Source: AP-15 sp963737145 (GTDB lineage Bacteria; Pseudomonadota; Alphaproteobacteria; ATCC43930; CGMCC-115725). Taken from it: a stretch of DNA of 64,000 bases. The stretch lies in contig CAVTRO010000007.1 in NCBI GenBank assembly GCA_963737145.1, positions 682,001-746,000 of the forward strand, written 5' to 3'. A model generated the notes under the pieces. That model was not told the DNA's origin, made no database searches, and saw only the letters and a program-made list of their open reading frames with translations. Every line of letters starts with the position of its first letter. Positions within the stretch are counted from its first letter, which is position 1. A program made the position numbers and the translations under genes. Shown here piece by piece: positions 44,119-53,449 of the stretch.

Positions 44119-44249
44119 CGCTAGTCTCCTATACCTGATGAGCACTCCCGTGTCGGGTACGCGCCGGTAGGTCATTCACTGGCCGCCAGCTGTATTGGGT
44201 GTGGCCGGCAGCGCCCGGAAATGTATGCCGGCTGAGTGGCTTTCGATGT

Positions 44250-44440
44250 GACCCACATCACATTCCAAAAAAAATGACGCGGAGATGGTTCGCGGTCCCC
44301 ACCTTCGACTGCTCTGATCATTTCGCAAGCAACGAGATCGAGCGCGAACTCGAAGGTTGTGAACGACATCTCCAATGATTGCGCCAAGGTGCTCTGGAGG
44401 AAGCACAACGTCCAGGTGAAGCGGCTCTGACGTTCCGCTA
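44250..44440 (-). pseudogene. Fragment of a conserved hypothetical protein
   Basis: One frame reads PLHLDVVLPPEHLGAIIGDV, VHNLR; a shifted frame continues FALDLVACEMIRAVEGGD. VGDVVHNLRSALDLLA is a conserved segment in a hypothetical family I recall from many bacteria. Function unknown. Confidence 0.4.
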
Positions 44441-44574
44441 ATGGGGCCGAATGATGCGCACACTGGATGATGACGGAGTCACTCGCATCGCCTTCGCTGG
44501 CGACCCGCCCAAACTTGCTAAGATAATCCCGATCTTCCCGCCCGGAAGTGATCTCTTCGGCGAGGAGATAAACA

Positions 44575-45470
44575 CTGCCGAGAAGGGACGCCGCCAGCGC
44601 CTTCTTGACGGCTGGCTCAATGGCGGCCTGACGAGCGACCGCGTGGTCGAGATCGGCGAAATAGACGGCTACGGCCCGCACACCGCAGGGGGGTGATCCC
44701 GCTGCGCAGATAGCTGAACAGTTCGTCCTGCGTCCACGGTAACCGGTGACGGGTTCGCATCCGTGAGAGCCGGCGCGATCCAGTTCTCGATCGGGGCGCC
44801 TGCATAAGGCTCGCTCACCTTTTCGGCTACGAGCAGGTTGCGCGGCGTGTGACAGGCACCGCAGTGAGATAAACCTTCGGCCAGATAGGCTCCGCGATTC
44901 CACTCGGCGCTCTTCGACGGGTCCGGCTGATAGCGGCCGCTCCTGAAGAACAGAATCTTCCAGCCTTCCTGGAGCGCGCGGATATTGAGCGGAAATGGAA
45001 GCGTATTCGAGGGGCGGCGTCGCCCGGACCGGCGGTCGGGTCATAATGTAGGCGTACAGCGCCTTGACGTCGTCGTCCGTGACCTTGGTGAAGTGGTCGT
45101 ACGGGAAGGCAGGAAACAGGTGAGAGCCGTCGCGGGCGACGCCCTCATGCATCGCGCGGGCGAAAGCCTCGAGCGACCATCGGCCAATGCCGGTTTCCGG
45201 ATCGGGCGTGATGTTGGTCGAGTAGATCGTCCCGAACGGCGTGGGCATCGGGTAACCCCCGGCGTAAGGTTCTCCGCCCGCCCGGGTGTGGCACACTGCG
45301 CAATATCCGGCGCCGGCAAGCACCTGGCCTCTGGCGATGAGCTCGGCCGGAAAGCTGGAATTTGCCGCTTCTTTGATGGGGGCGATGGCCGGTCGCCAAG
45401 CAAGCGCAAAGAAAACGACCAGGCCAACAACAATCAGGCCTCCGACACCGATCGCCATCCGCTTAAGCAA
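44575..45470 (-). pseudogene. Multi-haem cytochrome c subunit gene, several frameshifts
   Basis: ATG 45470 opens a membrane anchor (MAIGVGGLIVVGLVVFFALA), then FPAELIARGQVLAGAGYCAV CHT (haem 1), PFGTIYSTNITPDPETGIGR and DHFTKVTDDDVKALYAYIM. After a shift near 45000 other frames give PFPLNIRALQEGWKILFF, LAEGLSHCGACHTPRNLLVA (haem 2) and RAVAVYFADLDHAVARQAA before the sequence is cut. This is the cytochrome subunit that takes electrons from membrane quinoprotein or molybdenum dehydrogenases. At least three indels and a lost third haem domain. Confidence 0.7.
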
Positions 45471-45599
45471 TGTCGCCTCCGATCACGGGACCGCCAAGCG
45501 GGCGGGAGTCGGACCAGCTGTGCATCGCCCAAATCCGCTAGGCACATCGAAGTTAGTGCCCAGAAAGCACGAGGCGCGGATCAAATGGGCATTTCGGAC

Positions 45600-45835
45600 G
45601 GTACCCCTCCCGCGAACTATCTTGCCTGCAATTAAGCGCACCGGCGTTGTGCGCGGTCGCCGCGTAAAGCGTCCTGTCGTACACAATGGACGCTGGCTCC
45701 GATCCCTCGCTCTTTGGGAAGGTGTACGTGCAAACGAGCGCGAGCCCCGGCACGCTCTCCGCATTAATCTGATCGAGCTCATAGCGCTGCCCGCGATAAT
45801 CGTCCTCGCCATAGAGCCAGCCGGCGGCATCGGTC
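45600..45835 (-). pseudogene. PQQ-dependent dehydrogenase N-terminal fragment
   Basis: The minus strand reads LYGEDDYRGQRYELDQINAE, SVPGLALVCTYTFPKSEGSE, PASIVYDRTLYAATAHNAGA LN. This resembles the first propeller blade of quinoprotein alcohol dehydrogenases (Y…Y/F-S-x-LxQIN…W…, then TPIVxDGxxYxxTxxN). It lies upstream of the cytochrome c gene in the same direction, as in ADH operons. The rest is gone. Confidence 0.45.
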
Positions 45836-45994
45836 GGCTTTGTTCAGCTCCAACTGCACCTAACGATAGCGCAGCGGCTCATCCCCACATTGACAGCCGT
45901 CATTTCTGCAGATGTTTGACCGGCTGGGACGCGGTGAGCGAGCATCCGGTTTTCGTGGCTGTCCCTCCTTGCAGACCCGGCTGACCCTTATCGT

Positions 45995-46285
45995 CGATGC
46001 GGCTCTCGCCGTATTACGGGTGGGTCATCGAACGCTTAGCCGGCGCGATCCGTCCCGACGCCGCGAGCGGGGAAATTCCTGAGCTGCCTATCCTCGAAAA
46101 GAACCGTGACGATGGCTCCACCGCTGTGGTCGATTTCTGGACGAGCCGCGACGTGCGCGAGGTCGTGCGCTCGCACTTGAATTTCGCCCAGTCGCCGACA
46201 CCTAACAATGGGAGCAATCGGCGACCTACCTAATCGACACAAATCCCGCTGTTGACGCCTTCGGCATCACAGGTGGTAAAGATCA
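45995..46285 (+). pseudogene. Restriction endonuclease (type III res-like) fragment
   Basis: The frame reads YGWVIERLAGAIRPDAASGE, IPELPILEKNRDDGSTAVVD, FWTSRDVREVVRSHLNFAQS; after a shift, QWEQSATYLIDTNPAVDAFG. The block FWTSRDVREVVRSHxNFV…WEQSAAYxLD is conserved in the C-terminal part of large helicase-type restriction enzymes (BPTD_3080-like family). Neither the helicase domain nor a methylase gene is present. Confidence 0.6.
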
Positions 46286-46596
46286 TTAGCGGCGAGATCG
46301 AGCCTCCCTGATGCGCGCAATGCCTATCTCCGAATCGGGTCAAACTGAGACCCGCCTTGCCGCTCAGGCTCGGTCAGCATTCGCCTCGATAGCGGACGCT
46401 TGGGGTTATCACTTCGTTAGGACCGTCGCCTTCATCGCCAGTACGAGCCGCAGTGTTCAGCCGAGCAATTCCATGCTCGAACTGCGCTCAACTACGCCAC
46501 AAGATTATCCGGAATGAAGTGGCTTTGGTGGGCAAAGAGAGCGTGAGTGGGTCACCAGCGGCAACCGGCCGCGGGATAAGTCAGGAGAACCCACCC
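46286..46596. other. Gap upstream of the recombinase cassette
   Basis: About 310 bp, ending with TCAGGAGA, the ribosome site of the DUF3489 gene. No gene is supported; it should carry the cassette promoter and perhaps an attachment site next to the integrated element. Confidence 0.35.
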
Positions 46597-47067
46597 ATGC
46601 GCATCTACGTGATTGGCAATGATGGAATTACGCTGTGCCGCGAGCCATTGGCTACAGTGACGGAGGGCGAGATTGCCGTCACTTCGAAGGAGGAACTGCA
46701 GGCCGCCCCGCTCATCGGCAAACGGCTGCTGGCGTTGTGGAATGCGCTGCCCGGTGTCGAAAAACGGAAAAAGGTCGGGGATCGCGCGGCACTGATTGAC
46801 GAGCTGTGGTCGGCGATCGAGGCGCTGCCCGAGCCGGAACCGCAATCCGACGCGAAGCGACCGTCAAAGCAGGATGAGGTCATCACGATGCTGCGCCGGC
46901 CCGAGGGCGCCACCGTCGACGAGGTCGCGAGCACTATGGGCTGGCAGCGGCACACTGTGCGCGGTCTCTTCTCCGGAACCCTGAAAAAGAAGCTCGGGCT
47001 CACGCTCGCCTCGGCGCAAGAGGAACGCGGCCGGGTCTACCGCATCACCGAACCGGCGAGCGTATGA
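46597..47067 (+). CDS. DUF3489 domain protein
   Basis: The 156-residue product starts at ATG 46597, 9 bases after AGGAGA. N-terminal half: MRIYVIGNDGITLCREPLAT, ELQAAPLIGKRLLALWNALP. C-terminal half: KQDEVITMLRRPEGATVDEV, ASTMGWQRHTVRGLFSGTLK, KKLGLTLAS, the DUF3489 winged-helix with the conserved WQxHTVRG. It always travels, in my experience, with DUF2924 and a serine recombinase, as here. It overlaps the next gene by four bases (ATGA). A DNA-binding helper of recombination is plausible. Confidence 0.9.
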   Translation: MRIYVIGNDGITLCREPLATVTEGEIAVTSKEELQAAPLIGKRLLALWNALPGVEKRKKVGDRAALIDELWSAIEALPEPEPQSDAKRPSKQDEVITMLRRPEGATVDEVASTMGWQRHTVRGLFSGTLKKKLGLTLASAQEERGRVYRITEPASV

Positions 47068-47624
47068 AACCGTCGCGCCACGGCACTTTGGCCCGCCAAC
47101 ACTCTGGCGGGCCGTCCTCCGTTCTCAGTCGAAGCGGGAACCCGAGCGGCGAACCGCGGGGCGGAGTTGTGGCCGAGGTCGATGGCCAAATTGCCGAGTT
47201 GGCGCATCGGTCGACGCACGAACTGCGCCTTGACTGGCGCCAATTGCATCAGGTCGCAGCGCCCCAAGGGCTCAGTCGCGATCTGCTCATCCGAGCCCTC
47301 GCTCACCAGCTACAAGAGCAGAGCTATGGTGGAACCGGCCGGGCCTTGCGGCGTCGCCTGCAGGCGCTGACCGGAGAGCGCGAAAAGCGCGGCGCGTCCT
47401 TCGATCCCGCTGTCGTGCTGAAGACCGGCACGACATTGGTTCGTCAGTGGCGTGGGCACACCCACGCCGTCCTCGTTCGCGACAACGGGTTTGAGTATGA
47501 GGGTGAGCGTTATCGCTCGCTGAGCGTAATCGCCAAGCGGATCACCGGGGCGCATTGGTCGGGCCCTCGGTTCTTTGGCCTGACCAAGTCAGCCGGTGCT
47601 TCGGCCGCCGCCGAGGCTGACTGA
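47064..47624 (+). CDS. DUF2924 domain protein
   Basis: The 186-residue product has a variable N-terminal tail (1–35), then QIAELAHRSTHELRLDWRQL, APQGLSRDLLIRALAHQLQE, QSYGGTGRALRRRL and a C-terminal block GTTLVRQWRGHTHAVLVRDN, GFEYEGERYRSLSVIAKRIT, GAHWSGPRFFGL. The WRGxxHxVxVxxxGFxYxGxxYxSLSxIAxxITGxxWSGPxFFGL pattern is the signature of DUF2924. It overlaps the recombinase start by one base. Role unknown. Confidence 0.92.
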   Translation: MKPSRHGTLARQHSGGPSSVLSRSGNPSGEPRGGVVAEVDGQIAELAHRSTHELRLDWRQLHQVAAPQGLSRDLLIRALAHQLQEQSYGGTGRALRRRLQALTGEREKRGASFDPAVVLKTGTTLVRQWRGHTHAVLVRDNGFEYEGERYRSLSVIAKRITGAHWSGPRFFGLTKSAGASAAAEAD

Positions 47625-49351
47625 TGACGAGGTCAGCCGCCAGCACCACACGACATACCGGCAGGATCCGCTGTGCGATCTACACCCGCAAATCCTCCGA
47701 GGAGGGGCTCGATCAGGAATTCAATTCGCTGCAGGCGCAGCGCGAGGCCTGCGAGGCCTTCATCAACAGCCAGAGGCACGAAGGCTGGGTGTGCCTGCGC
47801 GCGGCTTATGACGATGGCGGGTTCTCCGGCGCGACGATGGAGCGGCCGGCACTGCAGCGGCTGCTCACCGACATCGCGGCGGGGCGGGTCGATACCGTGG
47901 TCGTCTACAAGATCGACCGGCTGACCCGCTCGCTCGCCGATTTTGCCAAGATCGTCGAGATCCTCGATCAGAGGAGCGCCTCCTTCGTTTCGGTGACACA
48001 GCAATTCAATACGACGACGTCGATGGGGCGCCTCACTCTCCATGTGCTGTTGTCGTTTGCCCAGTTCGAGCGCGAGGTCATTGGCGAGCGCATCCGCGAC
48101 AAGATCGCCGCCTCGAAACGGAAGGGGATGTGGATGGGCGGCGTGCCACCGCTCGGCTACCGTGTAGAGGACCGCAAGCTTCGCATCATCGACAGCGAGG
48201 CGGAGATCGTGCGCGCGATCTTCCGCCGCTATGCCGAACTCGGCTCGGTCCTGTTGGTGAAGCAGGAGCTCGACGCCCGCGGCATCAAGAGCAAATCGTG
48301 GACGAGCGCTTCCGGCCGCCCGATTGGCGGCAAGCCATTCTCGCGCGGCGCGCTCTACTTGATGCTGCAGAACCGCACCTATCTCGGCGAGATCGTTCAT
48401 AAGGGGCAATCCCATCCCGGCGATCACGCGCCGATCATCGGTCAGCCGCTGTGGGATGCAGCGCAGTCTCGTCTCGCCGACAATACCGCCGAACGCAGCT
48501 CCGGCACGCGAAGTCGGCAGCCGAGCCTGCTCGCCGGCCTATTGTTCGATCCCGATGGCAACCCGATGACGCCAACCCACGCCGTCAAGACAGGCACACG
48601 CTACCGCTACTACGTCTCTCGCCCGCTGATCACCAAGGATCAGAGCGAGAGGTCCCCCGGGCTGCGCATTCCAGCCGCGGAGATCGAGCAGCTAGTCACG
48701 AGCCGCATGCGCCAATGGCTTCTCGATCCGGCCAGCATCTATCAGGCCACGTTGCTTTCGGATGCCTCAGCGCAACGCCAATTCCTGGCGCGAGCCGCGG
48801 AAATCGGCAAGATCTGGCCCGAGTTGCCAGGAGCACGCCAGCGTGCGTTGGTTACCGCCCTGATCGACCGCATCGAGGTTGGAGCCGACCAAATCGAGAT
48901 CCGCACTCGCCCGACACAGCTTGGCGCGTTCCTCGATGGCGCCGCGGCACCATCCCCGAGCGCGACGGACGATGAAACCCAGACCCTGTGCGTGCCGATA
49001 CGGCTTCGCCGCTCCGGGCGGGAGATCAGGATGCTGATCGACAGCACCGATCCGTCTGCCATCGCCAAACCCAACCCGCGGCTGATCAAGCTGATGATCA
49101 GGGCGCATCGCTTCCATGCCACACTCGTCGGCAGCCCCGGCGTGCCCTTTGCGGCACTGGCCAAGCAAGAAGGCGTGAGCCGGTCCTATTTCACGCGGCT
49201 GGTCCGCCTCAGCTATCTTGCCCCCGACATCACGCAAGCCATCCTCGACGGCAATCAGCCACCCCATCTCACGGCAGACAAGCTGCTCGCCCACTCACGT
49301 CTGCCGCTAGCCTGGCAGGAGCAACGCGCCCTGCTTGGCTTGAGAAATTGA
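47624..49351 (+). CDS. Large serine recombinase
   Basis: The 575-residue product has the resolvase domain (15–160): RCAIYTRKSSEEGLDQEFNS with the catalytic Ser in YTRKS, ERPALQRLLTDIAAGRVDTV, VYKIDRLTRSLADFAKIVEI, RLTLHVLLSFAQFEREVIGE RIRDK. A recombinase domain follows (GVPPLGYRVEDRKLRIIDSE, FSRGALYLMLQNRTYLGEIV), and a C-terminal helix-turn-helix (SRSYFTRLVRLSYLAPDITQ, AILDGNQP). The zinc-ribbon Cys set of many large serine recombinases is absent, as is usual for this cassette type. Full length and probably active; it would integrate or invert DNA at an unknown site. Confidence 0.95.
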   Translation: MTRSAASTTRHTGRIRCAIYTRKSSEEGLDQEFNSLQAQREACEAFINSQRHEGWVCLRAAYDDGGFSGATMERPALQRLLTDIAAGRVDTVVVYKIDRLTRSLADFAKIVEILDQRSASFVSVTQQFNTTTSMGRLTLHVLLSFAQFEREVIGERIRDKIAASKRKGMWMGGVPPLGYRVEDRKLRIIDSEAEIVRAIFRRYAELGSVLLVKQELDARGIKSKSWTSASGRPIGGKPFSRGALYLMLQNRTYLGEIVHKGQSHPGDHAPIIGQPLWDAAQSRLADNTAERSSGTRSRQPSLLAGLLFDPDGNPMTPTHAVKTGTRYRYYVSRPLITKDQSERSPGLRIPAAEIEQLVTSRMRQWLLDPASIYQATLLSDASAQRQFLARAAEIGKIWPELPGARQRALVTALIDRIEVGADQIEIRTRPTQLGAFLDGAAAPSPSATDDETQTLCVPIRLRRSGREIRMLIDSTDPSAIAKPNPRLIKLMIRAHRFHATLVGSPGVPFAALAKQEGVSRSYFTRLVRLSYLAPDITQAILDGNQPPHLTADKLLAHSRLPLAWQEQRALLGLRN

Positions 49352-49501
49352 CCCGAGCCGCAGCTTTGGCTAGCCGCGGCCGCCGTTGCCCATGATATCA
49401 GCGGCACTGCGGTACTGGAATATCGCCCGATAGAGATAACAGCGCCGCTTGGCGCAATCTCGACTAACCCCTGCGAGTCTCTGCGGACCCCAGCGACGCA
49501 C

Positions 49502-49526
49502 ACCCGCGCGGAACCGCGGGTTTTTC
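49502..49526 (+). terminator. Rho-independent terminator
   Basis: CCCGCG (49503–49508) and CGCGGG (49515–49520) form a stem with a 6-base loop, followed by TTTTT. It is 150 bp past the recombinase stop. Confidence 0.75.
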
Positions 49527-49558
49527 GACCTGTAACGGCCGGGTCTGGGCGAGACACG

Positions 49559-49605
49559 GACTGTCTGCTGGAGGGCGGTGGATTCGAACTTGCGGTTCCC
49601 CGCAA
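49559..49605 (-). repeat. T-arm-like dispersed repeat, copy 21
   Basis: GACTGTCTGCTGGAGGGCGG, then TGGATTCGAACTTGCGG and TTCCCCGC. Confidence 0.65.
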
Positions 49606-49935
49606 GAAAGGCGTTACGAAGGCCATCGGCATTGGCCCGTAGCCGTCGGATGTGTGGTGGAGGAGGCTAAACGCGCGAGCCCGAATTCAGCCTCCCCCTA
49701 CAGGCCCTGATCTGTCGTCGTCTCAGAAAATTGTCCCACCAGCTCGGCATCGGGCGGCGGAACCGCTTAGACGGCATCCCCGCGTCTACTCATCGACAAT
49801 AAACTTTCGCGGCGATGGCGGTCTGAACCCGGTCCTGCCTCATGATAAACGTTTGGGCAACCCTCATCCCTCATAACGAGAACGGCTTCGATTAGCGCCC
49901 GTGTTCATTGTGGGCGGCAAAAAGGGAAATGCCTC

Positions 49936-50163
49936 GTGACCAATGAAGAGAAGACCTCGCTCAAGGCCGCGTGCTTGCAAGCCGCGACGACATTGATCGC
50001 CGCCCGAGACTCCATGAAAGGTGCGGTCGACCTGGACGAATGTGTGAAGCTCGCCACGGAGCTCTACTGCCGCGTCACGACGACAAACTGGCAGGAAAAC
50101 ACGTCCCATGAAGCCGTTCGCGCCAACAATCTTGGAATGCCCTCGGCACGTGCCGAAAGGTGA
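49936..50163 (+). CDS. Small helical hypothetical protein
   Basis: The 75-residue frame from GTG 49936 reads MTNEEKTSLKAACLQAATTL, IAARDSMKGAVDLDECVKLA, TELYCRVTTTNWQ. Its helical, Ala-rich character and codon use look like coding sequence. The last part may be frame run-on. It is not recognised, and GGGAAATGCC is only a weak ribosome site. Confidence 0.4.
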   Translation: MTNEEKTSLKAACLQAATTLIAARDSMKGAVDLDECVKLATELYCRVTTTNWQENTSHEAVRANNLGMPSARAER

Positions 50164-50445
50164 AGAGCGAGAATGGCATTGCCGCCCCTTATGCGTACCA
50201 GCCGGATGTTTAGTTACTTCTGGCCCTACCGTCGTACGCGACTCACCCGGTGGAGAACATCCGGGAACAGCTGTGCAGCAACTATTTCAGGCGGCCGGAT
50301 TCGAGCGCTGGCTCTACCGACGGCTGTATTCAAACCAATGGAAAATTGCCCAGCCCAAAGTCGCCTCCCAAACACTTGCTACATCAAAGGGCGTTCTGCC
50401 CCGCAAAAGGCTGTGATATAATGCCTTAAACACGAGGGCTGGTTT

Positions 50446-51403
50446 ATGGAACACCGCAGATTCGGCAACACTGATCTGAAGGTTTCGATAATCGGTCTCG
50501 GCTGCTACGGCATGTCGGGCGCCTATGGTGCGGCGGACGACGCGGAGTCAATCGCCACCATTCGCCGCGCGCTCGATCTCGGGGTGAATTTTCTCGACAC
50601 CTCGGCCAGCTACGGCGCCGGCCACAATCACCGCTTGATCGGCGAAGCAATCCGCGGCCGCAGACATGATGTGGTCATCCACTCGAAGAGCGGCAGCCCA
50701 CCCGGCGGCAGCTCGGACGCTGTGCGCGGGGGAGGCGATCCGCGTTACCTGCGTCAAACCTGCGAGCAGAGCTTGAAAAATCTCGAAATCGAGACGCTCG
50801 ATGTCTTTTGCATGTCGCGCGTCGATCCGAGCGTGCCAATCGAGGAAAGCGTCGGCGGAATGGCTGAGCTCGTCAAAGAAGGCAAGACACGCTTCATCTC
50901 GCTCTCAGAGTGCTCCGCCAACTCGCTGGTGCGTGGCAGTGCCGTGCATCCGCTCGTCTCGCTGCAGATGGAGTATTCTTTGTTGTCGCGTGACGCGGAA
51001 GAGCAAGGCCAGATCGACGCCTGCAAGGAACTTGGCATGGCAATCATGGCCTATGCCGTGCTCGGGCGCGGGATGCTGAGCGCCCAGGCTCCCAAGCTGC
51101 AGGAAATGGCACCGGACGACATTCGTGTGCAGCTGCCTCGGTTTCAAAACGCCAATTTCGAGAAAAACCTTCGACGTCGCCCAGCTGTCCATTGCTTGGC
51201 CAATGGACCAGGGAAAGCGCGCGGGTGTCTTCATCGTCCCGATACCCGGCGCGAAATCGCGCAAGCACCTTGAGGAGAATATGCGCGCCGCGGATATTGT
51301 GCTCACGGCAGATGATGTCGCAGAAATCGACCGCATCGTACCGCCCGGTGCCGCATCAGGCACTCGCTATCCGATAGGACAAATGCACCGACTGAACCTT
51401 TGA
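50446..51403 (+). pseudogene. Aldo/keto reductase, internal deletion and frameshift
   Basis: ATG 50446 opens MEHRRFGNTDLKVSIIGLGC, YGMSGAYG, FLDTSASYGAGHNHRLIGEA (Asp, Tyr), HSKSGSP (Lys), VDPSVPIEESVGGMAELV, QMEYSLLSRDAEEQG. Near 51165 a deletion and shift remove about 20 residues; the other frame ends LSIAWPMDQGKRAGVFIVPI, PGAKSRKHLEENMRAAD. The tetrad His normally before RVDPSVP reads Ser here. An NADPH carbonyl reductase in its intact form. Confidence 0.75.
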
Positions 51404-51608
51404 GGAGTGAGTCTTCATCTAACCTTGCTGCCGCAAACAGCGCAGTCGCGAACCGGAGCCGTTGGTCTATTGGAACTGGTTAGGGGACCTTTACGCGCAT
51501 CACGCGACCGCTTGTTCAGGCAACTGGAGGGCAGCATTGCGTCTCGGGTAGGTGAAAGCTCGCCGCCCTAGGCCGATGATTCCTTAGCACTGCCAACGGA
51601 ACTACGCC
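51404..51608. other. Short gap
   Basis: No gene or repeat copy seen between the reductase relic and the small coiled-coil gene. Confidence 0.3.
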
Positions 51609-51857
51609 ATGACGATCGATGATCTGATGCAACAGATCGAGGAGACCGAGCGCCTCATCGCCGTGTATCGCAATGCCGATGAGGTGATCGTCGGGACCAA
51701 AGATGCAATCTATAGTAGGCGTGGACTTATAAACCAAATCACCCTCACGGCGGCCGAAATCGGCGGCCAGATCGTCAATATCCTCGAGCGCCGGCTTGCG
51801 GCGATGCGCGCAGAGCTTCAGAAACTCGGCGCGGAATCCCGAAGGGCAACCCGATGA
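51609..51857 (+). CDS. Small coiled-coil protein
   Basis: The 82-residue product MTIDDLMQQIEETERLIAVY, VGTKDAIYSRRGLINQITLT, QIVNILERRLAAMRAELQKL is mostly helical with heptad-like spacing at both ends. No family is recognised. The ATG lacks a good ribosome site. Confidence 0.4.
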   Translation: MTIDDLMQQIEETERLIAVYRNADEVIVGTKDAIYSRRGLINQITLTAAEIGGQIVNILERRLAAMRAELQKLGAESRRATR

Positions 51858-51984
51858 TCGCCGATGCCGGCGGGGCTGAAGGCCGCCCGCAGGATTGTCT
51901 TCTCCATTCCTGACCTCCTCTTGGCTTAACCTGTCAGGCTCACTCGAGCTGTTGAGCCCGTCTGCTCGATCCCACGTTGTCAGG

Positions 51985-52260
51985 CACCCCCATCATGAGC
52001 CGCAGGGCCCGGCAACTCGCCTTGATAGCCAGGAGATTGGGCGACGGTGAGAAGCCCGGCACTCGGTAACCCCTGGCAGAGATACATTGAGCGTACATCG
52101 TCTCGTATGGCATTGCTCTCTGCGCAGCGGCGTATTTGCGTAATCCATGAAGCTCGCTGCCAGCAGCCAGCCGTTCTGAGGCTCGTAATAGCTGTCCTCG
52201 AGTAGCGCCTGGCCGACCCCTTGGGCAATTCGCCATGCGTTTGACCTTGCCAACACCGAT
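51985..52260 (-). pseudogene. Xanthine/CO dehydrogenase-type molybdenum subunit fragment
   Basis: The minus strand reads AQGVGQALLEDSYYEPQNGW, LLAASFMDYA, then, after indels, PSPNLLAIKA. GVGQALxExxxYDxxxGQLLxGSFMDYAxPRA…PSPxNPLGxKGxGE is the C-terminal cofactor region of the large subunit of xanthine dehydrogenase family enzymes. At least one frameshift; both ends lost. Confidence 0.65.
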
Positions 52261-52427
52261 GACGTCGCGCAGGCGGATCCCGATGGCGTCCTCCTGGAAG
52301 CTCAGCACGACGTCGCCGCGCAAGAAGTCGCTCGGGAGCATGCGGTCCCCCGCCTTCGCGAGGGCAGGCCCTTGAAGCAGGCGGCGGTGCAGGCGGCGTC
52401 GCGGGATTGCCAGTTCTGGGATGGGAG

Positions 52428-52475
52428 TTCGCTCAACTCGCTGCTGGAGGAAGCCGGATTCGAACCTTCAGTCCC
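52428..52475 (-). repeat. T-arm-like dispersed repeat, copy 22
   Basis: TTCGCTCAACTCGCTGCTGG, then GGAAGCCGGATTCGAACCTTC and AGTCCC. It lies at the 5' break of the exonuclease III fragment. Confidence 0.7.
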
Positions 52476-52509
52476 TCTCTGGTTCGGGGCCTTCAAGCGG
52501 TCGAGGATG

Positions 52510-53028
52510 CCTTTATCTGCCGAACGGCAATCCGGCGCCGGGCCCGAAATTCGATTACAAGCTGCGCTGGTTCGAACGGCTGATGAGCTACGCCCAAGCC
52601 CTTTTTGACAGCGGCGCGCCGGTGATCCTGGCCGGCGACTTCAACGTGATGCCGACTGAACTCGATGTGTACGCGCCGGAGCGCTGGGTCGATGATGTCC
52701 TGTTCCGGCCAGAAGTGCGCGGTGCCTATCGGCGTCTTGTCGAACAGGGTTGGACCGACGCGCTGCGCGCGCTGCATCCAGGCGAGCGGATCTACACCTT
52801 TGGAAATACTTCCGGAATGCCTTTGCCCGCGACGCCGGGCTACGCATCGATCATCTGCTGCTGAGCCCCGCGGTTGCGGGCCGCCTTGTTGCTGCCGGTG
52901 TCGACCGCGAGGTGCGCGGCCGCGACCATGCGAGCGATCACGCGCCGGTGTGGATCGAACTTGCGGAAGCCGCCGCCGGCAAGCGCCGGCCCCCTGTTGT
53001 GCGGGAGCCTTTTCAGCGTCATCGGTGA
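52510..53028 (+). pseudogene. Exonuclease III (XthA-like), 5'-truncated and frameshifted
   Basis: The frame reads YLPNGNPAPGPKFDYKLRWF, LAGDFNVMPTELDVYAPERW, then after loss of one T near 52802 FRNAFARDAGLRIDHLLLSP, EVRGRDHASDHAPVWIELA. GDFN, LRIDH and SDHAPV are catalytic motifs of the AP-endonuclease/exonuclease III fold. The first 100 residues are missing; the break falls next to T-arm-like repeat copy 22. Confidence 0.8.
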
Positions 53029-53094
53029 TCAGGTCCCGATCCGTCCATATTGCCGGAACAGGATTGAATCGGGAGAAACCCCTATTGATGGGAT

Positions 53095-53295
53095 ATGCAT
53101 CCGCCGGGTTACTACCGCGAACAAGCAGAGCATGTGCGCCGGTTAGCGTTAGCGAAGCACATGCACCAACATGACATCCAAGAGATGCTGCAGAGGATGG
53201 CGCAGGATTTCGAGGACATCGCCTGCGATCTCGAAACCGGCGCGGTTGATGTGCGGCACCCGGAGTTGCTGCCGCAAGTGCGAAGAGACCGGTAA
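53095..53295 (+). CDS. Small conserved hypothetical protein
   Basis: The 66-residue product MHPPGYYREQAEHVRRLALA, MLQRMAQDFEDIACDLETGA VDV is helical. Proteins with the YYRxQAExxRxLAxxxxxxxxRxxLxxMAxDYxxIAxDLExGAI pattern are frequent in Hyphomicrobiales; no function is known. The gene is followed by a strong terminator. Confidence 0.6.
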   Translation: MHPPGYYREQAEHVRRLALAKHMHQHDIQEMLQRMAQDFEDIACDLETGAVDVRHPELLPQVRRDR

Positions 53296-53325
53296 GCGCG
53301 GAAAGCGCCGCCTTAGGCACAGAAA

Positions 53326-53352
53326 AAACCCCGGCGGGGGGAACCGGGGTTT
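53326..53352. terminator. Bidirectional terminator hairpin
   Basis: AAACCCCGG (53326–53334) pairs with CCGGGGTTT (53344–53352). An A run lies to the left, giving a T tract on the minus strand as well. It separates convergent genes. Confidence 0.8.
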
Positions 53353-53449
53353 CTTGGTGAACGATCGACTTTTGGGGGACATCGGATCGTCTAATTAATC
53401 ATACAGCACCAAACCTCGACTTTTTCCCGATTTCGTCGGCGCCCCGCGA

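Larger units (their letters stand above)
49352..49935. other. Gap downstream of the recombinase
   Basis: About 580 bp with the terminator and T-arm-like repeat copy 21 and no convincing gene. If the cassette is an integrated element, one attachment site may lie here. Confidence 0.4.
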
